Below are positions 35,756 through 44,192 of a DNA stretch of 64,000 bases, in pieces. The notes under the pieces are model-generated. The model searched no databases and was not told the origin of the DNA. It saw nothing but the letters and a program-made list of their open reading frames with translations. Numbering within the stretch: position 1 is the stretch's first letter; every line of letters begins with the position of its first letter. A program made the translations under genes and the position numbers. The DNA comes from an uncultured Eubacteriales bacterium. Lineage in GTDB: Bacteria; Bacillota; Clostridia; Oscillospirales; CAG-272. The DNA lies in the NCBI GenBank assembly GCA_948467545.1, contig CAOKER010000012.1, positions 1 through 64,000 on the forward strand, read 5' to 3'.

Positions 35756-37246
35756 TTATTGTACTTCCGCAAGACATTTCATAAGACGGACAAGATCTTT
35801 AGCGTTTGTAATTCCGTCGCCGTTGATATCCGTACTTTCAGATACTTCGATACCTTTTCCGTCCTCCGAGATATATTTCATAAGACGAACAAGATCTTTT
35901 GAATTGAATTTTTCATCACCGTTTAAATCGAACAATAAATTCAAATTAACCTCAGCAATAATATAAGTCCCATTTTGCTTAGCTGTAAAAATCATATTAC
36001 CGTTTATATAATCGGCATTCTTATTTTCAATGTTTCCGTTTTCACAAAGCATCACAGCAAAACATCTTTTTTCGTCAAGTTTATCAGGAACGGGAATTAT
36101 AAATGTTACTTCACCGTCAGGCTGTACTTCATCTCCATTATATTCAAAATAAAGATGGTAAGCGGCCGCGCCGCTTCTTTGAACGGCTTCGGAAACAGCT
36201 GTATTTTCCAAACTAACGGGAACCGCATAAAAAACAGCTTTCTCGTTTATCACGTCAAACGGAGCAATGAAAACTACCTGTTCAGATTCCTGTATATTAA
36301 GATAAATACGGTTTGCATATAAAAGAAACTCATTTTCCGCGTCACTTATTTCAATGTGTTCCCACCTATCCTCTGTTCCAAAATAATATACATTTTTTAA
36401 TGCATAACAAGATGAAAATGAACCATAACCGATTACTTTTACACTATCCGGAATAAATATATTAACCAAGTTTCCGCAGCCACCAAAAGCAAAGCCATCA
36501 ATTATCTCCAAACTAAACGGAAATACTATACTTGAAAGACTGTCGCAACCAAAAAATGCATTTTGACCGATATACGTAACCCCATCAGGTACTGTTATAT
36601 CGGTTAAACTAACACAATTGTAAAACAACTGCTCACCGATAGAAGTTATATTAGCTTTAATAGTCACGTCCGTAAGACTTCTGCATTCTGCAAATATACT
36701 GTCTCCCATCGTTTCAACACTCTCCGGAATTGTAACGCTCTTCAAACTAACACAACCTCTAAATGCCGCTCTTCCTATAGACCTCACTCCGTCCGGTATA
36801 TCTATATTTTTCAAAGACGTACAGTTATCAAACGCTCCGGAACCTATCGAAGTTACACTTTTAGGTATCACTATACTTGAAAGTGTATTACAGTTATAAA
36901 AAGCCCCCGTTCCTATAGAAGTTACACTTTCGGGAATGGATACAGACACCATATTTTTAAAACCGGAAAACGCGTAATCGCCTATTGATTTAATTCCGTT
37001 CTCTATTTCAACATATTCAATATCACATATATATTCATTCCAGTATAAATTATCATAACTACCATACATCTCCCCTATACCGCTTATTTTTAACGTTCCG
37101 CTGCTGTCCAGCGTCCAAGTTATATTATCCCCGCATACCCCTTCTGCAATTATCTCGGCAGAAGCGGCAATTTTATAAGGATATGTATTAACAAAGACCG
37201 TACATATTAAAAGTACAGACATAAACAAAGAAAACATTCTTTTCAT
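35756..37246 (-). CDS. Secreted BspA-type leucine-rich-repeat protein with C-terminal dockerin
   Basis: 496 residues. Signal peptide (about 1-30), then about eight to ten LRR_5 (BspA/TpLRR) repeats of ~23 residues with the pattern SIG..AF..C.SL..I.IP..V (roughly 70-300). A beta-rich segment of ~130 residues follows, then a two-repeat dockerin (DLNGDEKFNSKDLVRLMKYI, DINGDGITNAKDLVRLMKCL). LRR_5 proteins commonly bind host or bacterial surfaces. The dockerin closely resembles that of the adjacent cohesin protein. Start ATG 37246 with GAGAGGA nine nt upstream. Confidence 0.87.
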   Translation of the reverse strand: MKRMFSLFMSVLLICTVFVNTYPYKIAASAEIIAEGVCGDNITWTLDSSGTLKISGIGEMYGSYDNLYWNEYICDIEYVEIENGIKSIGDYAFSGFKNMVSVSIPESVTSIGTGAFYNCNTLSSIVIPKSVTSIGSGAFDNCTSLKNIDIPDGVRSIGRAAFRGCVSLKSVTIPESVETMGDSIFAECRSLTDVTIKANITSIGEQLFYNCVSLTDITVPDGVTYIGQNAFFGCDSLSSIVFPFSLEIIDGFAFGGCGNLVNIFIPDSVKVIGYGSFSSCYALKNVYYFGTEDRWEHIEISDAENEFLLYANRIYLNIQESEQVVFIAPFDVINEKAVFYAVPVSLENTAVSEAVQRSGAAAYHLYFEYNGDEVQPDGEVTFIIPVPDKLDEKRCFAVMLCENGNIENKNADYINGNMIFTAKQNGTYIIAEVNLNLLFDLNGDEKFNSKDLVRLMKYISEDGKGIEVSESTDINGDGITNAKDLVRLMKCLAEVQ

Positions 37247-37523
37247 AAACAAATTCCTCTCGTATTAAAGCTGTATTAATTTTCCAAACAAAATAAATGT
37301 CGTGAATTTTGCATTATAACTTATATTTCGACATTGTAATATTTCAAATAAATATATACAAAATATCATTATTTCATATAATTACAAACAAACTGCAACA
37401 TTATATGACTTTTCTCCGCAAAATAGCTGTCTTCGACAGAGAAACAAAGCTTGCTAATCTAAAAGTAAAACTTTGAGGTTATTATACTGTAAGTGATTAT
37501 AATCATTTTCCGGTAATTCATCT

Positions 37524-38180
37524 CTACATATGCATTCTGCGCGATATTTCGCTCACGAGAGAATGTCCGTGAAAGATTAAAAGCGCACTGAGAAAAACCG
37601 CACTAAGGGCAATACAAACAACCGAAGGAATCACACTGCCGACAACTCCTGTAAGCAGCAGAACAAGAGATATGGCGCCGATGAGAATATCAATCAGCAT
37701 ATACGCAAGATAATCCTCTATCTGAAGATGTCTGACCCGCGCAGCTATAACCATTGCAAGCATAGCGGTACAGCAGCATAGCGGCATAACATAATCAACG
37801 GACCAGCCGCTGTATTTCGTCGCAATATCCCAAAGAATCGCCTCAGATACTGCGGCCGCCGTTGTCCACAAAATACATTTTGCAATCATATACCGCATTT
37901 TAGCAATAATATTCAGAATAATCCAAATCGAAACCGCGGCCGCGGCGGCATAAATCCAAATTTTGCCGCCCCTTACAAGGTCAATGGAAAGACATATGAT
38001 AACTGCAAATACAAGCAGAAAAAGTACAAATCGCATCGCCTTGGCAAGCCGGCTCATTTTGTTCGCAGTTTTCGGATAAACACAGCGAAAATCACATTCT
38101 CCGGTCAAATCGCCCTGACAAAGAGGACACACCGCATGATTTTCTGACACGGTTACACCGCAGCGTTCACATTTAAGCAT
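37524..38180 (-). CDS. DUF6320-like membrane protein with N-terminal zinc ribbon
   Basis: 218 residues. The N-terminal zinc-ribbon (CERCGVTVSENHAVCPLCQG) is followed by about six or seven hydrophobic helices starting near residue 48. Members I recall occur with the acyltransferase and alpha/beta hydrolase encoded just upstream here, which suggests a shared lipid or ester pathway; the biochemical role is unknown. Start at ATG 38180, 13 nt after GAAAGG; a GTG at 38201 precedes that site and is rejected. Confidence 0.72.
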   Translation of the reverse strand: MLKCERCGVTVSENHAVCPLCQGDLTGECDFRCVYPKTANKMSRLAKAMRFVLFLLVFAVIICLSIDLVRGGKIWIYAAAAAVSIWIILNIIAKMRYMIAKCILWTTAAAVSEAILWDIATKYSGWSVDYVMPLCCCTAMLAMVIAARVRHLQIEDYLAYMLIDILIGAISLVLLLTGVVGSVIPSVVCIALSAVFLSALLIFHGHSLVSEISRRMHM

Positions 38181-38444
38181 AGCTATGTCCGTTCCTTTCA
38201 CTAAAAATTAAAAGACCCTGTCATCTTAATTGACGCCATTATCGCCGGCCTTAATTCAAGCGGCTGAATCGCTTTTGTCAATCAAAGACCGAAAATCCGT
38301 TAGCGATCGTTTCTGCGTTTGGTTATATCCGCCTAAGTTAAGCTTAAATAAAATACAAAGCAACCTCGTTCGGAACCGCGGCGGCGTATTATACCGCTAA
38401 AGAAGAAAAAGGTAAAAAGCGCCCCTCAGATGCGGAAATTTTAG

Positions 38445-38837
38445 TTATATCCACCATTCGGGAGTAATTTCTCCGAGCGTGATAATCCTTTCCGATTTAT
38501 AATCAAGAAGTATTTCAATGGTCCGATAACTATCCGGCATAAGCTGAACCATAAGTTCCCGGCAAGCACCGCACGGAGCGGCTGTTTTTCCGTCAGTCAT
38601 AATCGCAAGAACCTTTTTTATTTCATGTTCACCGTTCGTTATCATGTTAAAAATAGCGTTTCTCTCGGCGCAAATTCCCAATGTACAGCAAGTATCTACA
38701 CAAACTCCCGTATATACTTTCCCCGATGACGACAATACAGAAGCCGCAACTCCGCCCGCCTCTGCATATTTGGATATTCGTCTGCCGTTCTGAACTGCCT
38801 TTGCCGCCGAATACATTTCATGCCATATATTCTCCAA
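38445..38837 (-). CDS. cdd: Cytidine deaminase
   Basis: 130 residues. The zinc and catalytic motifs CAERNAIF (catalytic Glu) and PCGACRE (two zinc Cys) are in the usual order with VDTCCTLGICAERN between them. It deaminates cytidine/deoxycytidine for pyrimidine salvage. The best start is TTG 38837 (giving MENIWHEMYSAAKA), preceded by GGAAGGGAG, because the ATG-started longer frame to 38897 adds an atypical 20 residues. It interrupts the acyltransferase/DUF6320 set and may or may not be co-transcribed with it. Confidence 0.88.
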   Translation of the reverse strand: MENIWHEMYSAAKAVQNGRRISKYAEAGGVAASVLSSSGKVYTGVCVDTCCTLGICAERNAIFNMITNGEHEIKKVLAIMTDGKTAAPCGACRELMVQLMPDSYRTIEILLDYKSERIITLGEITPEWWI

Positions 38838-38979
38838 TTTAATCTCCCTTCCGCGTCCATATGCCGACAAAAACGTGATAGCCAGCCGCATTATCACGAA
38901 TCCTCAACGATTCTCTATGTGCATTTCTCCGCCAACCGGCAAATCTGATTATTGATACCTAACAACAAATCGTACCGCA

Positions 38980-40251
38980 CTAAAGATTTCCGCCGTTTCC
39001 GATATTCGACGTTATTTCAACGTCTGCGCCCATAGATGTCAGAAGCCTGAAAAAGCGGCGCTGAATATCGGTACTCAAAAACGGTGATGAAAAACCGATA
39101 ACTAAATTGTCCATGTATGAGCATATACACGCCTGAATCTTATCTGTAGAACAAAGAACTCCAAATTGCCTCACATACTTATTTATATCTTCAGGAAGAC
39201 TTACAACGCCGATATTCGACAGCGCAGCTGTTACACCGCGATTGTTTTGATTATATGCAAGCCGCAAAAAAAAATTTTTTACAGTAATAGGGGCAATTCT
39301 TGCGGCAATCGCACGTTCATACGAAGCGAGACGATTAAAACGCTGTCCGAGTTTTTCCGCCGTCAGCTCGTTCTTAAAGTAAGCTCCGACATATGCGGCA
39401 ATCTCCGACAGCTCTCCGCTCTGCTCCGAGAAATTATACGGAACGTCGACCACACCGAAAAAATTCCGCGCCGACTCGGACGGAAAGTATTTGCGGAGAT
39501 TTACCGGAACCGAGATTACGACAGGCTTTGAATGTTCCCTGACAGGAAGTCCGTCGCAGATAGAACGAAAAAGAACAGCACAGAGAAACGCCGTCACCGT
39601 TACGCCCATAGAGCGGGAAATGCCCAGCAAACTCTTTACGCTTACTCTTCCCTCGATAATTCCGAGGCTTCCCACAGGTAATTTTTCCTCATGGACGCGG
39701 TATGCCACAGCTGCCCTTTTAAGCTTATATGGTTTAGGCTTGCAGTAATATTTAGAAAAACTGTCGTCTCGCTTCTGAGCTTCCGACGCGTCATAATCTA
39801 TCAATGCCGACGTTCCCAATTCATAGCGGCGAACAAGATATTCCGATGTTAGCGTCTTGAGAAAATTCATTGCGCCCGTACCGTCGGTCAAAGCATGATA
39901 CACCTCTAAATTTATTCTGCATCCAAAATAAGACACATCGAAAAGTAAATTTTTTCTGTTCGGATTATATATCTGTGAGCACGGAGGCCTGTTGTCCTCG
40001 TGCACAGACGGTTCAATCCGACTGTCCTCAAAATAGTACCAAAACAGTCCTTTTTTCAGCACCGAACGAAAAAAAGGAAATTTTGCAAGAGAATGCTTAA
40101 GAGCAAGCTGAAGCGGCTCCGGATCAACGGCGTCATTTAATTCACAGTAAAAACGAAAAACCTTAGTGTCACGCTTGTTTGTCGTAGACGGAAATATTTT
40201 TGCTGCATTTTCAAGCTTAGTCCACCTCGCCCGTCCCTTTTCAAAAACCAT
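38980..40251 (-). CDS. Condensation-domain-like acyltransferase (alcohol acetyltransferase type)
   Basis: 423 residues. The HxxxDG active-site motif is seen in YHALTDGTGAMNFL (about 120-130), with DVSYFGCRINLEV just before it. A second half with VISVPVNLRKYFPSESARNFFGV resembles the floor-loop region of BAHD/condensation enzymes. It likely moves an acyl group from a thioester to an alcohol or amine. Start at ATG 40251 behind GGGGGATT. It follows the alpha/beta hydrolase gene by 108 nt, so esterification and hydrolysis of the same product class is a reasonable guess. Confidence 0.75.
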   Translation of the reverse strand: MVFEKGRARWTKLENAAKIFPSTTNKRDTKVFRFYCELNDAVDPEPLQLALKHSLAKFPFFRSVLKKGLFWYYFEDSRIEPSVHEDNRPPCSQIYNPNRKNLLFDVSYFGCRINLEVYHALTDGTGAMNFLKTLTSEYLVRRYELGTSALIDYDASEAQKRDDSFSKYYCKPKPYKLKRAAVAYRVHEEKLPVGSLGIIEGRVSVKSLLGISRSMGVTVTAFLCAVLFRSICDGLPVREHSKPVVISVPVNLRKYFPSESARNFFGVVDVPYNFSEQSGELSEIAAYVGAYFKNELTAEKLGQRFNRLASYERAIAARIAPITVKNFFLRLAYNQNNRGVTAALSNIGVVSLPEDINKYVRQFGVLCSTDKIQACICSYMDNLVIGFSSPFLSTDIQRRFFRLLTSMGADVEITSNIGNGGNL

Positions 40252-40359
40252 TTGAATCCCCCAAATCCGGCATATTCCGATAACCAATCTGCAGAGCCGA
40301 TTACATTAATCCCTAAGCTCAGAATACAGAACAGTAAAACCACAGTTAAATCATACGCC

Positions 40360-41301
40360 TCACCGTTTCTCAAGGAAACGGGCTATAAGCTCATATGTTT
40401 TTCTCACCATTTTAAAATGAAGTCTCAGAGAAATATATCCGTGAAGCGCATCCTTTATGCGCAGAATTTTAACCCTGTTGCCCGCCGCCCTGAGTCTGCG
40501 TCCGTACTCTTCTCCTTCGTCCCGAAGCGGGCAGTATTCTGCCGTAATAACCAAAGTCGCCGGCTGAAAACGAAAATCATCCGCAAGCAGCGGAGCAAGA
40601 TACGGACTTCTAAAATCTTCTTCGGATGAGGCATAAAGACTGAGATACCCTTCAATCTGCTTCGATGTCAAAAGATAATCTGTTCCGTTATCTCTTACAG
40701 AATTAAATTCGGACGTGATCGAATGGTCATTTCCGGCAGACGGATATATTAAAATCTGCTTCTGCGGCATAAATTCGCCGCGGTCACGTGCAAGCAGCGA
40801 TACTGCAGCCGCCAGATTTCCTCCGGCACTATCTCCCATAAGCACAATATCATTTGAAGAAAATTCAGGCAAAAGCTTATGTGTACATACGGCATATGCC
40901 GCCTCATAACAGTCCTCAAGTCCTGCCGGAAACTTATTTTCAGGCGCAAGACGGTAATCTACCGAAACCACAGTACGTCCGAGCATCTCTACAATATCCG
41001 TACATACGCCTGTATAGGTGTCGATATTGCCGCACACCCACCCGCCCCCGTGAAAGAAGACTATAGCTCCTGAAGAGTTCTTATCAGACGGCGTAAAAAT
41101 CCTAACCGGTATGTCATAGCCCCGTCTGCCTTTTATTATATCGCTGCGTATAACGGTATCCTTTTCCCTCTCTGCTTTTGCCTTTGCCGGTTTATTTGCA
41201 ATCGCCTCGACCTGACGCTTAAGCTTGTAAGTCTGTGTAATGTCCGGCTCAGGGTATGAAAGAGCTTTCAGAGCAGCGCGCATTGCCTTATTGATCGCCA
41301 C
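40360..41301 (-). CDS. Alpha/beta hydrolase, HSL-type esterase
   Basis: 313 residues. The oxyanion motif FFHGGGWVCG, nucleophile elbow GDSAGGNLAA, catalytic Asp in CPLRDEGEEYG and His in DALHGYISL are all present and correctly ordered for the hormone-sensitive-lipase (IV) family. No signal peptide, so intracellular. GTG start, seven nt after AGGAG, and a promoter at 41465-41493. First of a probable operon with the acyltransferase. Substrate unknown; short-chain acyl esters are usual for the family. Confidence 0.88.
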   Translation of the reverse strand: MAINKAMRAALKALSYPEPDITQTYKLKRQVEAIANKPAKAKAEREKDTVIRSDIIKGRRGYDIPVRIFTPSDKNSSGAIVFFHGGGWVCGNIDTYTGVCTDIVEMLGRTVVSVDYRLAPENKFPAGLEDCYEAAYAVCTHKLLPEFSSNDIVLMGDSAGGNLAAAVSLLARDRGEFMPQKQILIYPSAGNDHSITSEFNSVRDNGTDYLLTSKQIEGYLSLYASSEEDFRSPYLAPLLADDFRFQPATLVITAEYCPLRDEGEEYGRRLRAAGNRVKILRIKDALHGYISLRLHFKMVRKTYELIARFLEKR

Positions 41302-41464
41302 AGTATTACTCCTATAAAATCCTGCATCTAAAATAATTTATTAATCAGAAATATAAATAAAACTAAAGCAGCCGTCCTTTAAACGCTTTCATTTAAAAGA
41401 CGAATTATATTTATTTTTCCCGATGTCAACGCTTTGTAACAACACTTAAAAAATCAATATTATT

Positions 41465-41493
41465 ATAATACCACAAAGTCCCCTCAAGTTCAA
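41465..41493 (-). promoter_or_regulatory. Promoter of the esterase/acyltransferase unit
   Basis: Minus strand: TTGAAC (41493-41488), 17-nt spacer, TATTAT (41470-41465). The gap 41302-41689 otherwise holds the terminator at 41602. Confidence 0.7.
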
Positions 41494-41601
41494 TACAAAA
41501 ACTAATCTATTATTTATTTTATTAAATTTTATTTCTATGTAATGAATCTCATAACAAACAATAAATATAAACCGACTCGACCGCATATATACCGTACGTA
41601 A

Positions 41602-41645
41602 AATGAAGATGTCCCGCGCCGATAAAAGCGGAGGACATCTTCATT
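41602..41645 (-). terminator. Terminator of the small membrane protein gene
   Basis: AATGAAGATGTCC (41602-41614) pairs perfectly over 13 bp with GGACATCTTCATT (41633-41645). Only four T follow on the minus strand. Confidence 0.65.
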
Positions 41646-41689
41646 CGTTATAATATATCCAATCCAAGTTAAATTACAGCAATCTAAGT

Positions 41690-42031
41690 TCAGTGCTGCG
41701 AATATGTTCGTACCTGCTGAGGAGATACCCCGGAACGCGACGGCTTATACATTGTCATATTAAGCCTTGCTTCCGCGCGTGCATAAGCTTCGGCGTCGGG
41801 AAGATAACCGCTCTCCTCTCTATACTGCTTCCTTCTTTGTTTCTCCTGATTTATCCGCACAAGGTCGAGAACAAAAAATACTGTAACAAAGAGAGACATC
41901 CAAAACATTACCATAAAAAAGATATGTACAGCCCTATGAGTTTCACCGGATACAAAAAGCATCATAATAAATGAGAACAATGATATTGCGGACATAACAA
42001 AGGTAATTATTCTGAGTCTGCGCACAAGCAC
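41690..42031 (-). CDS. Small membrane protein of unknown function
   Basis: 113 residues with two membrane helices (about 8-28 and 36-58) and a charged C-terminal tail (QEKQRRKQYREESGYLPDAEAYARAEARLNM). It reads from GTG 42031, preceded by AAAGG. It has a good promoter (42142-42171) and terminator, so it is a single-gene unit. No family recognised. Confidence 0.6.
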   Translation of the reverse strand: MLVRRLRIITFVMSAISLFSFIMMLFVSGETHRAVHIFFMVMFWMSLFVTVFFVLDLVRINQEKQRRKQYREESGYLPDAEAYARAEARLNMTMYKPSRSGVSPQQVRTYSQH

Positions 42032-42141
42032 CCATCTGCCTTTCTATCAATAAATTCGGATATAAACCCGTTCCGGAATCTCTGCGTTACTTTCCGGAAA
42101 GTCTATACAGATATGCTAAAATATGCATACCCACTTTATAC

Positions 42142-42171
42142 AGTATAACATATTGCAAGGCAGTTTGTCAA
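42142..42171 (-). promoter_or_regulatory. Promoter of the gene at 41690-42031
   Basis: Minus strand: TTGACA (42171-42166), 18-nt spacer, TATACT (42147-42142). Confidence 0.75.
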
Positions 42172-42284
42172 CAAAAATATAAATAATATTGTATTTTTTT
42201 ATAAAATTATCAATAAAATGATATATTATCATAACATTACGGTCGAACCGCGATGTTTCGAGATTTCGCTCCTCAAAACCGCTG

Positions 42285-43316
42285 TCAAATAATGTCCGCC
42301 ATCTCAAGAATAAGCTTTTCTGTTTTTTCCCAGCCGAGGCAGGCGTCCGTAATTGATTTACCGTAAATTCCTCCGCCGACCTTCTGTGCGCCGTCCTCTA
42401 TATAAGACTCCACCATAAATCCCTTTACGATTTTTCTTATATCATCAGAATATCTGCAGTTTGCAAGAACTTCCTTTATGATTCTACCCTGTTCAAAAGG
42501 ATTCTTTCCGGAATTAGCATGATTGGAATCAATAATAACCGCAGGATTAGAAAGCGGTTTTTCGGCATAAAGCTCGCAAAGACGTATCAAATCCTCGTAA
42601 TGATAGTTCGGCATAGACTGACCGTGCTTATTCATATAGCCGCGAAGAATCGCATGAGCATACGGATTTCCCTGAGAATGCGCTTCCCAGCCGCGATAAA
42701 TAAAAGTATGCTTATGCTGTGCGGCCGTAATAGAATTCATCATAACCGAAAGGTCGCCGCTTGTAGGATTTTTCATGCCGACCGCAAAATCAAGTCCGCT
42801 CGCAGTAAGCCGATGCTGCTGATCCTCAACCGAGCGCGCTCCGATCGCAGAGTAACAAAGAAGATCATCCATGTATTTCGTATTTTCCGGATAAAGCATT
42901 TCGTCCGCACAGGAAAAACCGGTTTCCTCAAGCGCGCGCATATGCAGCTCGCGAATAGCTATAATACCCTTAAAAACATCGGGCTTTTCATTCGGATCGG
43001 GCTGATGGAGCATACCCTTGTAACCGTCGCCGGTCGTTCTGGGTTTATTCGTATAAATACGCGGAATTATAAAAATTTTATCCTTAACCTGCTCCTGAAC
43101 CTTAACAAGTCTGGAAATATAGTCAAGCACACTGTCCTCATTGTCTGCGGAGCATGGTCCGATTATAAGCATAAGCTTATCGGATTTTCCGCTGAGTATA
43201 TCTTTGGTTTCAAGATCTCTCGCCTCCACAAGCTCTGCCATTTTAGCATTCAGAGGGTACATTTCCTTAACCTCCATCGGAATGGCGAGCTTCCTTTCAA
43301 ACACCATATTCATCAT
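42285..43316 (-). CDS. aroF: 3-deoxy-7-phosphoheptulonate (DAHP) synthase, class I
   Basis: 343 residues. Family signatures LIIGPCSADNEDSVLDY, PRTTGDGYKGM and VIIDSNHANSGKNPFEQ are present, as in the AroF/G/H type. It condenses phosphoenolpyruvate and erythrose-4-phosphate, the entry to the shikimate pathway, and is normally feedback-inhibited by an aromatic amino acid. It is the last gene of the eight-gene operon, three nt after tyrA. ATG 43316 or the adjacent ATG 43313 is the start, with GGGGA about 12 nt upstream. The letter assignment (F, G or H) is not determinable here. Confidence 0.93.
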   Translation of the reverse strand: MMNMVFERKLAIPMEVKEMYPLNAKMAELVEARDLETKDILSGKSDKLMLIIGPCSADNEDSVLDYISRLVKVQEQVKDKIFIIPRIYTNKPRTTGDGYKGMLHQPDPNEKPDVFKGIIAIRELHMRALEETGFSCADEMLYPENTKYMDDLLCYSAIGARSVEDQQHRLTASGLDFAVGMKNPTSGDLSVMMNSITAAQHKHTFIYRGWEAHSQGNPYAHAILRGYMNKHGQSMPNYHYEDLIRLCELYAEKPLSNPAVIIDSNHANSGKNPFEQGRIIKEVLANCRYSDDIRKIVKGFMVESYIEDGAQKVGGGIYGKSITDACLGWEKTEKLILEMADII

Positions 43317-43319
43317 AAG

Positions 43320-44192
43320 TTAAAAATCCCCTTTTCTGGTATTGTCAAATACCGCGCGTCTCGCGGTTGAAATTCTCATTTTCTCTTTCATTCCCTCGGC
43401 GTCCTCCGCCGCAAGAAGATCTCGAAAGAGTACAAATTCACGAAGAAATATATCCATTTGTTCGAGCAAAGCGTCCTTATTTAACAGGAAGAGCTCGCTC
43501 CACATATTTTCATTAATCCTTGCAATCCTTGTAAGATCCCTAAATGAATCACCCGTATAACATGCAAGATGGGTATTATCCGAGCATGTCATAAGAGTTA
43601 CGGCTATACAGTGCGTAAGCTGTGACACAAAGCCTATCATTTCATCGTGTTCCTCAGGAGAAAGAACCGAAATCCTTGAAAAACCAAGCTCTTCTCCAAG
43701 CCGCCGGCAGGTGAGAATTGACTCGACGCTGTTTTTGTTTGTCGGAACGACTATGAAATTTGCGTCACGAAAAATACGGTCATCACTGTTTTCAACTCCG
43801 TAAACCTCCCGCCCTGCCATCGGATGAGACGCAATATATTCGACGTCATCCCGAAGCATTTCCTGAATCTTATATACAATACAGGATTTAACGCCTGTCA
43901 CATCAGTGACAATTGCTCCGGTTTTGAAAAGATGCTGATAATCGCGGATCCAATCTAAAAAAACCTTCGGATAAAGTGCAAATATCACCATATCCGCACA
44001 CCCGACCGCCTCCTCGTCAACATAATCATATCCCTCGTCGACAATCTCTTCCTTAAGTCCGTATTTTATGGATTCGGGATTTGAATCAATAGCGGTTACA
44101 TAAAAGCCGCGTTTTTTCAATCCCCTTGCATAGCTTCCGCCGATCAGCCCAAGACCGACAATCATAATACGCATATCTTTATCAAGCTTCAT
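43320..44192 (-). CDS. tyrA: Prephenate dehydrogenase
   Basis: 290 residues. The Rossmann motif MIVGLGLIGGSYARGLKKRG is at the N-terminus. VTDVTGVKSCIV and YIASHPMAGREVYGVENSD, with the catalytic His, follow. It oxidatively decarboxylates prephenate to 4-hydroxyphenylpyruvate (Tyr branch). It carries neither a chorismate mutase nor an ACT domain, so it has no obvious allosteric site; the operon attenuator may compensate. The start overlaps the aroA stop by 11 nt, implying coupled translation. Confidence 0.95.
   Translation of the reverse strand: MKLDKDMRIMIVGLGLIGGSYARGLKKRGFYVTAIDSNPESIKYGLKEEIVDEGYDYVDEEAVGCADMVIFALYPKVFLDWIRDYQHLFKTGAIVTDVTGVKSCIVYKIQEMLRDDVEYIASHPMAGREVYGVENSDDRIFRDANFIVVPTNKNSVESILTCRRLGEELGFSRISVLSPEEHDEMIGFVSQLTHCIAVTLMTCSDNTHLACYTGDSFRDLTRIARINENMWSELFLLNKDALLEQMDIFLREFVLFRDLLAAEDAEGMKEKMRISTARRAVFDNTRKGDF

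Noticed and set aside
32569..37246. Classical cellulosome or amylosome gene cluster
   Set aside because: Cohesins and dockerins are present but no glycoside hydrolase, carbohydrate-binding module or SLH/sortase anchor could be found in the window.
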